DNA from: Rotaria sp. Silwood1
Taxonomy: Eukaryota; Rotifera; Eurotatoria; Philodinida; Philodinidae
Direction of reading: 5' to 3'
Assembly (NCBI GenBank): GCA_905250075.1
Contig: CAJNOP010000030.1
Location: 1,236,539-1,300,538, forward strand
DNA: 64,000 bases
The notes below the pieces were generated by a model. It made no database searches. It saw only the letters and a program-made list of their open reading frames with translations, and was not told where the DNA came from. The position numbers were made by a program, and so were the translations under genes. Shown in pieces: positions 51,313-64,000 of the stretch. Within the stretch, counting starts at the first letter, position 1. Every line of letters starts with the position of its first letter.

Positions 51313-53536
51313 CTATAAAAAACAAAAAATCAGTTAGATCTCAGAACGATTTGTAAGTTCAAGTGGATATCGTCATTCAATTATTTTATAAAGATCTTTT
51401 TGAACCAATGAAATAAGTATTTTTGTTATTTAGAATTCTTCAGTATTTCTTATATGTATAGTAAAAGAATTCTTTGTCTTAGTTTTCGATAATGAATAAG
51501 ATGCATCAATAATTTTCTGAGTTAAAATTTTCAATTAATCATCTTCAATATTATTTATATTTGCTCGTTTATATAAATGATGTTGCTTTGACTTAAAACA
51601 TGTCTAGAATAAATGAAGAATCATTCAAAACGATATCAATTTTTATGGCGAAATAAGCAGAAAAGAAGGAGAACAGTAAATGAGTCATAGAAAAGAATAT
51701 TAAATCTGTCATTAGGACAGATTTGTTCATTATTTAAATTGATAAATTTTGCACCTTGTTACAATTAAATGCTAATATCTAATTAAAATAAATGAATACG
51801 ATACTATTTTTTTTGGGTAAAAAGATGAATAAACACTATTGAATTTGTTTCGTTGATTTCGTTAACCAATAGGATAATTCAACGAATCATTAATTATTTT
51901 TACTCAATTTTAAAATTAACCTGTTGTTTTAAAGAATCATGTATATTCCTAATATTGACACAGATTTGTCTTTACTTGTCTTCTTTGATTCCAATATACA
52001 AAAAAATGTAACCAATATTTCTTTTATCTCATTTAACGGTGTTTTTCAATATATCTACTGTTTTCTATCTTCTTCCGATTTTACTTCCGACTTATTTCCA
52101 TCTAATAATTAAAATTTAATTCATTGTTTTTTCATGTGACAAAATACAATTGACAGATTTTAGAAACTCTATTCAAGGAAACTAACTATATTTTCTTCTT
52201 TGTCAAAAACAACTAACATAAGATTTATTTATTTGTTAAGACTTCGACTCAAGATTTTCATTTTCTTCGATCTCATAAACATACATGAAGGAGTTATGAG
52301 ATCTGAATAGATAAAGACTTAAGAAGACTCTATTAAACATAAAAATTTCCTATTACTGTGTAATTTTTATTTTCTTCTGTCAAATGACATTTTGTTATAA
52401 AGTCAGTTCACATTTTAGTTTTTCGATATATAACAAGTTGGCAAAATAATATTTTCTGAATAAAGTAAATTGTTATCGTTATATTTGAAGATTCCTGGAA
52501 TAACAACTACCGCTAAACTATCCTTCAATGTTATGAATCAAATAAACACATTTTAACATTGTACAATGATTCAAAAACGCTTAAATCATGTTATTATTCG
52601 TCACATTTATAAAGAAAAATTAGATTTTTCTGATTTGAACAGCATCTGCTCTGGTTTTATTTCAAAAAACCAAAATAGGAAAAATTTATTTTGGTCATGA
52701 ATAGTTTTATTTCTTCTTCGTTTGTTTCTTTAGGGACCTGTCTCTGTTACCTCGTTAGTTCTGGATTTCTTTCAAAACAATAAGGTATTAGATCGTTATT
52801 ACACTTGCACAGAATCAAGATCTAGTAAGAAAGCCTATAGCACTTGTCATTATAAATAAAGAAAGAAAATCACTTTTCAACCGGTTTTTCAGCCTGATTC
52901 AACTAAAAAGTTGAGCCTATCTTAGATTGAAATCGTTCTACCGTTCCTTCTTACAAATTAATGGAATATACATGAAATCCTATACTGTATTTTTCTTATC
53001 CATTGGGATATATAAGGTTTCCTCGAAGGAATATTTAATATGTAGACGGAGATGTCCAGGAGGTAACTTTGATCAATCTTAAAAAATTTTCGTTTTTCTT
53101 CTGCACCCTTCGAAAATCCAGTTAACTTTAACAAAAATTTTTTCAGTCGGTCTTCTAAATCATCAATCTCCTGTCGCAATCCTAACGATCTCCAGACACC
53201 ACTATAAGTAGAATCATAGTGAATTTATCTAATATTAATATAAGAACAAGAATTTAAGATATCCTTTAAATACATATTTGACTTTATTTTCTTTTTATTA
53301 AGAAACTATCTTCATTATTTGTGTTCTAACTCTCATCTATAGTAATCTCTTCTAGTATCCTTTTGTGTTCGTGATTGTGCCAAGATCAAGAAAGAAAATT
53401 CTGTAAAATAGAAAATGTGAAAAACATAATTGTTAAACTCAATCAAACAACTAGAATGATGACAAGCCTTTTGATAGTCTTATTATTTATTTTAGTTTTT
53501 TACAAACATCTTTCCAGATACTTTACTAATCGTAAT
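51313..53536. other. Intergenic between divergent KRTCAP2 and Deltex genes
   Basis: About 2.2 kb between divergently transcribed genes, so both promoters may lie here. One minus-strand frame at 52958-53206 encodes a charged helical segment (LRQEIDDLEDRLKKFL) that looks more protein-like than other short frames, but it has no recognisable partner exons. Confidence 0.45.
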
Positions 53537-53560
53537 GTCTTTCTTTCTTTCTTTCTTCAG
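53537..53560 (+). other. Pyrimidine tract and acceptor upstream of Deltex
   Basis: A (CTTT)n repeat ending TTTCTTCAG, 17 bases upstream of the ATG. It is a textbook 3' splice site with no recognisable coding exon before it. Confidence 0.5.
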
Positions 53561-53577
53561 AATTAATTTGTAAAAAT

Positions 53578-56661
<3,084 letters not shown>

Positions 56662-57110
56662 ACGATTTCATTATGTCTTTCAACGTTTATTTAAGATCTT
56701 AACTAAATCAATCGGTATATATTATTTAAGAGCATGAACAAACTTTGTTTTCTTTTTACTATCAATCACTTAGATAGTACAGATGTTGATATTCTTCAAA
56801 CAACAATAAACGATACACATTGTTATTTTCGACTTTTTCTCTCTACTTTTGTCGTTTGATCTTATATTTATGATATAGATACACATGATTTATTCTTGAA
56901 TACACCAATAACAGTTTCATTTCAACAGAATGAGAATTCGTTGAGAAAAATGCAAATCTATCTCATATATCTATGTAGCAGTAAAGCCACAATTTCTTGA
57001 ATTCTGTTTTTATTACGTTGTTTTTTAAATTACATCAACTTCTATCGCTTTCTATGAGTGTTTGATAGAACACTCTACGTAAAAAAATGAGTGTAACATT
57101 GTAAATGAAA
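56662..57110. other. Intergenic after Deltex
   Basis: AT-rich 3' flank of the Deltex gene. No gene recognised. Confidence 0.5.
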
Positions 57111-57356
57111 GAGCCATATTCGCGAATGCTTGTTGGCCACGCTTATATAAAGAACAAGTGGCCGTATTAGTTTATATATTCATAACGACGGCATCTTCTC
57201 TTTTATCTATCTTTCTCTATCGTCGCTCTAACATTGTTATGGAGACGATAGAAAAGATAGATAAAAGATAAGATGCCGTCTTTAAGAATATATAAACTAA
57301 TATGGCCACTTCTTTTTTACATTAGCGTGGCCAACAAGCATTCGCGAATATGGCTC
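57111..57356. mobile_element. Foldback MITE, 246 bp
   Basis: Near-perfect inverted repeat whose two arms of ~115 bases meet at a short centre near 57233. It starts GAGCCATATTCGCGAATGC and ends with the inverted copy, GCATTCGCGAATATGGCTC. Flanks are AATGAAA on the left and AATGCGAAA on the right, perhaps an imperfect target duplication. It has no coding capacity. RNA read through it would fold into a long hairpin. Confidence 0.85.
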
Positions 57357-57811
57357 AATGCGAAAACCTAATTGCTGCATCGGCAAACTGATGTTTTAAA
57401 AACAGTAAAATATTTCATAGTAACATAAGAATACGACATTTGTGTATTTCTCAACAAATTCTCATTCCATAGAATTTAAATCAAATTACATAATCAAAAA
57501 TATATATCTAGTGATGAATATAATATCAAACGACAAAGGTAAAGAGAAGTGATCGAAAAAATGAAGTATGTCGTTTATTTTAGTTAGAAGACTATACATA
57601 ATGATTTTCCACTTTTCTTTTTATTATTATGATAATCAATCGAAGAATATATCATTATTTCTATTTTTTTTAAAGTTTTTTCTTTATTTCCATTGATGAT
57701 ATATTGGTTCCACTTTTCTTTGCTTAATAATATTTTAAATATTATAACTCAATAAAATACATGTGATATTTTCTTTTATATAAATATTCTTTATTTTTCT
57801 GACAAATATAG
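57357..57811. other. Intergenic, ends in acceptor before DUSP12
   Basis: AT-rich. The final bases TTATTTTTCTGACAAATATAG end exactly at the DUSP12-like ATG, an acceptor-like arrangement as seen upstream of other genes in this window. Confidence 0.5.
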
Positions 57812-58654
57812 ATGATGTTTACAGCAGATAAAATTGATGATAGTGGTCTTTGGTTAGGTGATATAACTGCATCTGAAAATGTTCAAGCTCTGAATGATCA
57901 TCAAATTTTTCATATTTTAACAATTCTTGATTATGAAGTAACTCATATTGATAAAAATCGAACTCATTTACATATCCTTGCTGATGATTTTCAATCAACA
58001 GATTTATTAACACATGAATTTGAAAAATGTTTTCAATTTATTGATAAAGCTATAGAACAAGGTCATCAAGTATTAATTCATTGTCAAAAAGGTATATCAC
58101 GTTCAGCAACAATAGCTGCTATGTATTTAATGCGTAAATATTCTTTAACACGTGAACAAGCACTTGAAAAACTAATGACTAAACGACGTTATTCGCCTGT
58201 TATGCCAAATGATGGATTTCTACGACAACTTGATTTATATCATCAGATGAATTATAAAGTTGATATTGAAAATGAACTTTATAAAGAATATCAAAGCAAA
58301 CGATTTAATAAAATTGAATCAAAACCAACAATGGATAACAATACATCATCTATTGTATTGTTGGATGATGAAAATGAACGTGAATACAAATGTCGAGCTT
58401 GTCATTTCAAATTATTTACTACTAATGATATACAAAGACATGAAAAAGAGTCAACCATTATATGTAATGATGATAGTCGAACTTTTACTTTTTTTCTTGA
58501 TTGGATTGATGAAATCTTTGTGAATCCCATTGGTACAATATGTTGTCCGAATTGTAAAATTAGTCTAGGTGAATATTCACTTAAAGGCTTACGATGCAAT
58601 TGTCATCAATGGATAAAGCCTGCTTTTGTCTTTCAAAGTCAATTGATTGAATAA
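57812..58654 (+). CDS. DUSP12-like dual-specificity phosphatase
   Basis: Single-exon gene of 280 aa. Residues ~10-150 form a dual-specificity phosphatase domain with the P-loop HCQKGISRS (catalytic Cys91, Arg97) and an Asp pair at 58-59 that could supply the general acid. The C-terminal ~90 residues hold a zinc-binding module typical of DUSP12/YVH1: YKCRACHFKLF, then CCPNCKISLGEYSLKGLRCNC and HQWIKPAF. DUSP12/YVH1 acts in late 60S ribosome maturation and stress responses (family knowledge). At 280 residues it is shorter than human DUSP12 (340), mainly between the two domains. The upstream AG abuts the ATG, so the mRNA 5' end is probably made by splicing. It follows Deltex and precedes the PLPPR-like gene on the same strand. 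Confidence 0.93.
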   Translation: MMFTADKIDDSGLWLGDITASENVQALNDHQIFHILTILDYEVTHIDKNRTHLHILADDFQSTDLLTHEFEKCFQFIDKAIEQGHQVLIHCQKGISRSATIAAMYLMRKYSLTREQALEKLMTKRRYSPVMPNDGFLRQLDLYHQMNYKVDIENELYKEYQSKRFNKIESKPTMDNNTSSIVLLDDENEREYKCRACHFKLFTTNDIQRHEKESTIICNDDSRTFTFFLDWIDEIFVNPIGTICCPNCKISLGEYSLKGLRCNCHQWIKPAFVFQSQLIE

Positions 58655-59182
58655 AAAAAAAAAGGAAAGTTTTTTTTTTAAATATTATATTCTTCAGTGT
58701 ATGCATGTCCACCTTGATTTATAATAAAATAATGGATGAGCATTGTTGATCATCTTTACCTTTTTTTAATTGTTGCATAACAATAATAAACGAAATTCTT
58801 CTTATCGTGTTCAATGAGTCTTTTGAGAGACAAGGAAATGAAAGAATGTTTCTCTTCCCTTTTTTTTTCTTGTCGGATGGCTAGTATTTGTTAATGTCTT
58901 AACTTTTACTTCATCTTTCGGACCGATGATGTTAAACAATCTCGTTCGTCTCATTGTTTCTCTTTATCTCTTTCTATCATCATTTTATCATAAATACTAA
59001 ATTCTAGCCGTTTGTGTGTGTGCGTGCTGAAGAAAATCGTATTGATCGAATGTTTGCATACATGTGAATATTTCACGGCCATCATCATTCTCTCATTGTA
59101 TATTTGAATAACACGACAAAGAGAAAAAAATTGAGAAGTAAGCTAGATGATTTCTTGTCATTGATTCTAGTTATATGTATAG
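58655..59182. other. Intergenic
   Basis: Spacer between the DUSP12-like and PLPPR-like genes. AT-rich with poly-T runs and a short TGTGTGTG stretch. No gene seen. Confidence 0.5.
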
Positions 59183-59204
59183 TTTTTTTTTTTTTTTTTC
59201 TTAG
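59183..59204 (+). other. Poly-T tract and acceptor upstream of PLPPR-like gene
   Basis: About 18 T followed by CTTAG, 30 bases before the first coding ATG at 59235. It is a strong candidate 3' splice site, cis or trans. Confidence 0.5.
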
Positions 59205-59234
59205 TAAGAAATGATTATAATCAGTTGAAGAATA

Positions 59235-61113
59235 ATGGATACACGATCTCGCATGTATATTTATTGATAAAGGAATATACTTTTGTTTTTCTTAATTAAT
59301 TAATTAATTAATTATTATAGAAGTGGGCCTTATACTGACGCAACAGGTGAATATGTTCGAAATGGTGGTCGATATGCTTTGGCTACAGCTGTACTTGATA
59401 GTATCGTACTTGTATTTGCTGTTGTTATAGCATTTCTTCTTCGGTCAGTATCAATAAAAAAATGATTAAGAAATAAATAAAGTTAATTCTTAGAGCATCG
59501 GATATATTTCCTGTTCGACAACAACGTTTTTTATGTGATGATGCTCGTTATTATCAATCTTATGAAGATGCTAATTCAGAACGAAATTATATTATACTTT
59601 CCAATACAACTCTTTATGCCATATGTTTATTCGTTCCAATTATTGTCGTAAGAAGTTAAAATGATTTTTAGAAAATATTTCCTATATTATCTATTTTTAT
59701 AGGTCTCATTAATTGAACTTATTCGTTCGTTCATATCGTATAATTCTTATCGATCACGTTTTGCTATTCGATTTAAAGATTGTCTTATTCGATCATTGGC
59801 TCGTATTCTTAAGTATACATGTATGTTTATATAAGTTTTTTTTTAATTTGTTTTTGAAAGTAAAAATTGATTTACAGCTGTGTTTATCTTTGGTGCATTG
59901 GCAACAACTGTTCTTACAGATATTTTAAAAATAATGTCAGGTCGTTTAAGACCTTACTTTTTAACTTTATGTAATCCAGATCAAAAATCATGTAATGGAA
60001 TGGGTATGTTTTCATTAATAAAAATCAATTTCTAGAATGTGTTAAATATTTTATTAAGGTTTAACCGATGCTGAATTTGTATGTCTTTCTAAGAATATGA
60101 CTGGATTATTAAGAGAAGCTCGGTATTGTAAAAAAAAAAAAAAAAGCAGCCTACATTTAAAATATTATTGTCATTTATTTAGACTTTCTTTTCCATCATT
60201 ACATGCTTCTTTATCAATGTATAGTGCTGCATTTCTTGCTGTATGTTATAAGAAAAATGTTATTGTTGTTTTATTTTGTATCAAACTTTTGTATATCATA
60301 ACTAGATTTATATTCATCGTGAAATACGTATTGAACGTGTTCGAATTGTTAAACCATTTCTTATTTTATCAATAATTACATTATCGGTTGTAGCTGGTGG
60401 TGTTCGACTTGCAAGTAATAAAAATCATTGGGAAGATGTAGCATTTGGATTTGCATTAGGAGCAATTATTGCAACTTATCTAGTAATATAAGACAAGTTG
60501 ATATAAAAAAAAAAAAACTATTTCTTGTAATCATAGACAAAAACTTTGCGATCATCAAAATCATTTGTTGGTTCACCCACAGCACGAGCTGGTAATTATG
60601 ATGATTATCAAAGTTATGTTGAAGATCAAACTCAATACAATAAAGAAGTAAGTTGTTCTATACAAACATTTTCTTTCTTTTATCAAGTTAATTAAATATA
60701 GATGGATGCAACGTATGCTCCTGGTATGGATGCTGTTTATCAAACAACTGGTCATAGTATCAGTGGTCCTGAACAATTTTCATTACAACCAAGTGCATCT
60801 CAAGGTAAATAATTCTTATAAATGTGTTAGTATAGTTAATGTATATAATATGATATTATAAGGTCATATAGCTGGTGGTTTTGCACGTCATCGATATGAT
60901 CTTAAAACTCAGATGCAACAGCAACAACAACAACAACAAGCAGCTGCTGCTCTTGCTGCTCAACAAATGTCAACAGATAAAATGGGTACTGTTGTAGGAC
61001 GTGGAGAAGCAACAAATGGTGTTGTACAACAACTTGTTCATCAAATTCAACATCAACCACATACATCAACAAGTAGTCAACGTGCTAGTACATCAATGAG
61101 TGTACTCAGATGA
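59235..61113 (+). CDS. Phospholipid phosphatase-related (PLPPR/PAP2-fold) membrane protein
   Basis: Eleven exons: 59235-59254, 59321-59443, 59494-59647, 59703-59820, 59878-60003, 60059-60122, 60183-60240, 60306-60482, 60537-60647, 60702-60804, 60863-61113, 434 aa with six hydrophobic segments. The PAP2 motifs are altered. Motif 1 KIMSGRLRP is intact and motif 2 reads FPSLHAS instead of FPSGHAS. Motif 3 reads RLASNKNHWED, so the nucleophile His is Asn, as in the vertebrate PLPPR proteins (KNH). PLPPR proteins are considered enzymatically inactive and shape neuronal membranes or bind partners. The block ALATTVLTDILKIMSGRLRP and the Cys-rich loop after it also match PLPPRs. The cytoplasmic tail ends with poly-Gln/poly-Ala (61-bp CAA/GCT run near 60913). 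The first coding exon is only 20 bp and is tentative; later exons are secure. Confidence 0.86.
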
Positions 61114-62354
61114 AATATTATAATGTTGGTAGTACAAATGACATCATGAATCTTTTATTTGAACAGAAGGTTTTCCTTTTTTTTTTTTTTTTGTTTAAAT
61201 TTTTTCTGTTGCATTCAGGGAGCTTTGAAATGAATAGATAGATTTTTTTTTCTTTATCGCTTTTATTTTGTTTTGTGAAGTAAACAATTTTACATTGAAA
61301 AAAAAAAAAAGAATTTTCTCATATGATTATTCAATCAATATTTTAATTGTTTTTGTTGTCTACTTCTTGCTCAAAAATTCTTCTTCTTTCGAATCATTTA
61401 CTTGTTTATTTTTATCGTCCATGTCATCCTTCCAATGATCTTCTTATACTTGAGTAATTGTCTTTTATATAAAGTTTCTCTTCATAATGATCATTATTAG
61501 TTTCAATGTCTAAAAGAATAAGTTGAGTAATATTCTTTTTACACTATTTTATAATCTATATGGATAAGATTCAAAAAAAAAAGTTGTTAAATTTTATCAC
61601 AATGCATTTCAAACAATAATTTATTCCGGTTGTCTTCATTTACAAATAATAAAGATAATTTGCATAGGCTTTTATTTTCTGCTATAACTTTGATTGGATG
61701 ACTTTTAAACGATGATGCAACAACATTGAAAAGATTTAATAGTATTCATTTTTCTGATGTTGTAAGTTGCTGATTAAATAACAAATAATGTATTAGTCAT
61801 TGAATATGCATAACATATTCTTTTAACTCAATCCGGCATTTTTCATTTGGTTTTTATTGTATGAGTCATGATCTCTATGTCGCAATATAATTGTGTAGAT
61901 AATTCTTTGAGTTCATGATTAAACACTTCTGTATGATTTTATTCAATTCAAAAGTATTATATTTACCTTCACATTGTTATAACCATTAGATGTATATTTT
62001 AATAGAAGAGTAAATATCTATGCGTTTGTCATCATAGATCAAATAGTTATCGATAATGATCCATTGAATATTATCATGAATAAAATACAATGTAGTCAAT
62101 GTTTTTCTTTCATACTGCTGTCTATAATTCGAGTATTTATCAGGAGGTAAATAAATTATCAAATTTAAAAGTAAATTAGAAGTATAACACGTGCAAATTT
62201 TCTTTGAAAACGAAAACGATATAATATAAGTTAAAAATTAAAATTTCCCAGCGATCTTAATAATAAAAAAATTTCATTTATATTGTTATTTTCGAAATGA
62301 TAATACCAGTAGTTTTATGTTTTTAGTCATGTCATAGACATCAAAATCATTCTA
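61114..62354. other. Intergenic after PLPPR-like gene
   Basis: 3' flank with poly-T and poly-A runs. AT-rich, no gene recognised. Confidence 0.5.
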
Positions 62355-63322
62355 CAGGGTGTCCCATAAGTTGTGGTAGATTTTTTTAAATCTAATTTTT
62401 GATGATAATGAATACAAATTAAACTCAAACTTACACATATGATACGGCTTAACATGTACTTTTATTTCATATATTTTATTTGGATTAGATCATTGAATAT
62501 ACAAGAAAATAAACAAATTCAATGAACATACCCTCAATTGACAAATATCAAATGTCTGCATTTTTTCGCTACTTTGTTAGTTTTTTCTCCAATTACTATT
62601 CCTATGGGAGTAAGTTTTTACAAAAGAAATCACACCTTCTGATAGCACTTGAAATTTTCTATGATATTATGTATTAATACAGTGTCTTAAATTTAAGTAG
62701 CGAAAAAAGTGCAAATTTTTTGGGCTAGTCGGTTCGGAGTATATTCATTGTATTCAATTTTATTTCAATCTATGAATGCAAGAAAATAAGTAAATAGACA
62801 GGGTGATAGAGAATTTTAAGCTCTATCAGAATCTATAGTTACTTTCTCAAAAAGATCATTCTATACGGATGAAAAATTTTTAAAACTAGTTTTGATGACG
62901 AAGAAAAGATCAAGTCTGGGAATCTGGACATGAAGGTGCCTTCGTTGTCTTCAATTTATTTTGGTAATGAAAAGGTCAAAACTAAAACCTAATTCTACAG
63001 AGTGATAGAAAACTCCGCGGGCTTTCAGAATATGTAATTAGTTTCAAAATAACTTATTTTTATAGTGACAATATATGAGAAATACAGAGTGAAACTTTTT
63101 TGTCGGGGTATATATATTGTAACACATTGATGGTGTGCTTATTCTGCACATGTACCAATTTCTTTATTTTTTTGTACATCCAATGATTTAATCCAAATAA
63201 AATATATGAAATAAAAGTACATGTTAAGCTGTATCATATGTGTAAGTTTCAGTTTGATTTGTATTCATTATCATCAAAAATTAGATTTAAAAAAAATCTG
63301 CCACAACTTATGGGACACCCTG
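62355..63322. mobile_element. Non-autonomous mariner/Tc1-like transposon, 968 bp
   Basis: Terminal inverted repeats of ~170 bp (62355-62524 and 63153-63322) are nearly identical, beginning CAGGGTGTCCCATAAGTTG on both sides. The element is flanked by TA on each side (62353-62354 and 63323-63324), as expected for the Tc1/mariner superfamily. The interior has no transposase frame. It contains a second inverted pair (TTTTTTCGCTACTT near 62561 and AAGTAGCGAAAAAA near 62696) and two direct copies of a GGTGATAGA(G/A)AA...TTTCAGAAT-like block near 62800 and 63000. Confidence 0.88.
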
Positions 63323-63530
63323 TATTAGTTTCGTTATTTGGCTTTCTTTGCATTTCATGAATTCGGTTATATTCAAAGCAATGAAACTAAATGAATTGTT
63401 TGTATTACTTTGACATCACCTGCATCATATGATTTTGATTATTCTGCTCTGTTATTTGTATTGCAATAAGCTTTTTTTACTCCTGTTATTGATAGCGCAA
63501 CAAAAGCAAAGAGCTCAAGAGATACAATCA
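63323..63530. other. Intergenic
   Basis: Short AT-rich stretch between the transposon and the dispersed repeat. Nothing recognised. Confidence 0.5.
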
Positions 63531-63650
63531 GTTTTGATTTCAATTATAAGAGTTTCGTATAGAAAAGGATTCTTTACAAGTTTATATTGTTCAAACAACT
63601 GTCATTTTCTTCAATGCATGAATAGGACAATACAAGATTGTTTATCTGCA
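63531..63650. repeat. Dispersed repeat, copy B
   Basis: Diverged relative of 26195-26310, same orientation; shared blocks include GTTTTGATTT, TTCAAACAACT and CTTCAATGC. It has no open frame in common with copy A. Confidence 0.6.
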
Positions 63651-64000
63651 TATTTTCTGATTATCTGTTTTTGAGATCATCGTTACAGAAAATGATAACA
63701 TTCAGTGCATATGTATAGTAAGTAAAGACAAGACAAAGAAAATTCTCAAAAGACTACATAAATGCAGTACGAAGTGATCTCAATCTTCGATAATAAGTTT
63801 TCGATTGACATAAGAATAATAATTAGTTCACCACTTTATATTATCTTGGGTAAAATGTGGAGATCAGATTGTCAAAATCATCGTTTTACAAAACTAATGA
63901 AAGATTAAGAATTTCTAGCGACTCAATGTTGTCTAGAACAACACGTCATAAAGTTCGTATTGTGTCACAGGAAAGCACTATCTAAGTGTCGAGGACGAAT
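63651..64000. other. Intergenic to window end
   Basis: AT-rich sequence with no recognisable gene. Confidence 0.5.

Noticed and set aside
59291..59315. TTAA tandem repeat as an attachment or transposon target site
   Set aside because: A plain tetranucleotide microsatellite inside PLPPR intron 1 with no element beside it.

Overview
The window is nuclear DNA from an animal. It is AT-rich, and most genes are split by many short GT-AG introns of about 45-70 bp, with a few introns of 0.5-2.3 kb. The genes are metazoan (PRC1, cytosolic leucyl-tRNA synthetase, IFT25, ELOVL, KRTCAP2, Deltex, DUSP12, PLPPR, B4GALT, a cadherin). Together with a fungal-type GT71 mannosyltransferase and splice-acceptor-like sites just upstream of many start codons, this suggests a rotifer, most likely a bdelloid. 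That assignment is inference; no marker in the window proves it. I rebuilt the gene models by hand from reading frame, splice signals and family motifs. Each model closes in frame, but none has transcript support.

Layout. 1-14 kb: PRC1 (+), a Tudor-domain protein (-), then about 4.5 kb without a recognisable gene and with a 100-N gap. 14-24.5 kb: a tight head-to-tail run, LARS1, IFT25, ELOVL (all +), with spacers of 178 and 383 bp. 24.5-31.5 kb: gene-poor DNA with decayed repeats. 31.5-33.3 kb: a broken nucleoredoxin-like gene and two small single-pass membrane proteins of similar design (+). 33.6-51.3 kb, all minus: a short cadherin, a GT71-type glycosyltransferase, a decayed copy of that gene's last exon, a beta-1,4-galactosyltransferase, and the oligosaccharyltransferase subunit KRTCAP2. 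53.6-61.1 kb, all plus: a Deltex-type RING/DTC ubiquitin ligase, a DUSP12-like phosphatase and a PLPPR-like membrane protein. 61.1-64 kb: intergenic DNA with a 968-bp TA-flanked transposon that has near-identical terminal inverted repeats.

How the genes relate. Three minus-strand genes (GT71, B4GALT, KRTCAP2) act in secretory-pathway glycosylation, but their closeness may be chance. LARS1-IFT25-ELOVL do unrelated jobs (translation, cilia, lipids). Their spacing, with a pyrimidine-rich acceptor before the downstream ATGs, is what spliced-leader trans-splicing of a polycistronic transcript would look like. Mobile DNA is mostly non-autonomous: a foldback element at 57.1 kb, a 1.1-kb inverted-repeat element inside a Deltex intron, the mariner-like element at 62.4 kb, and a repeat family with copies at 26.2 and 63.5 kb.
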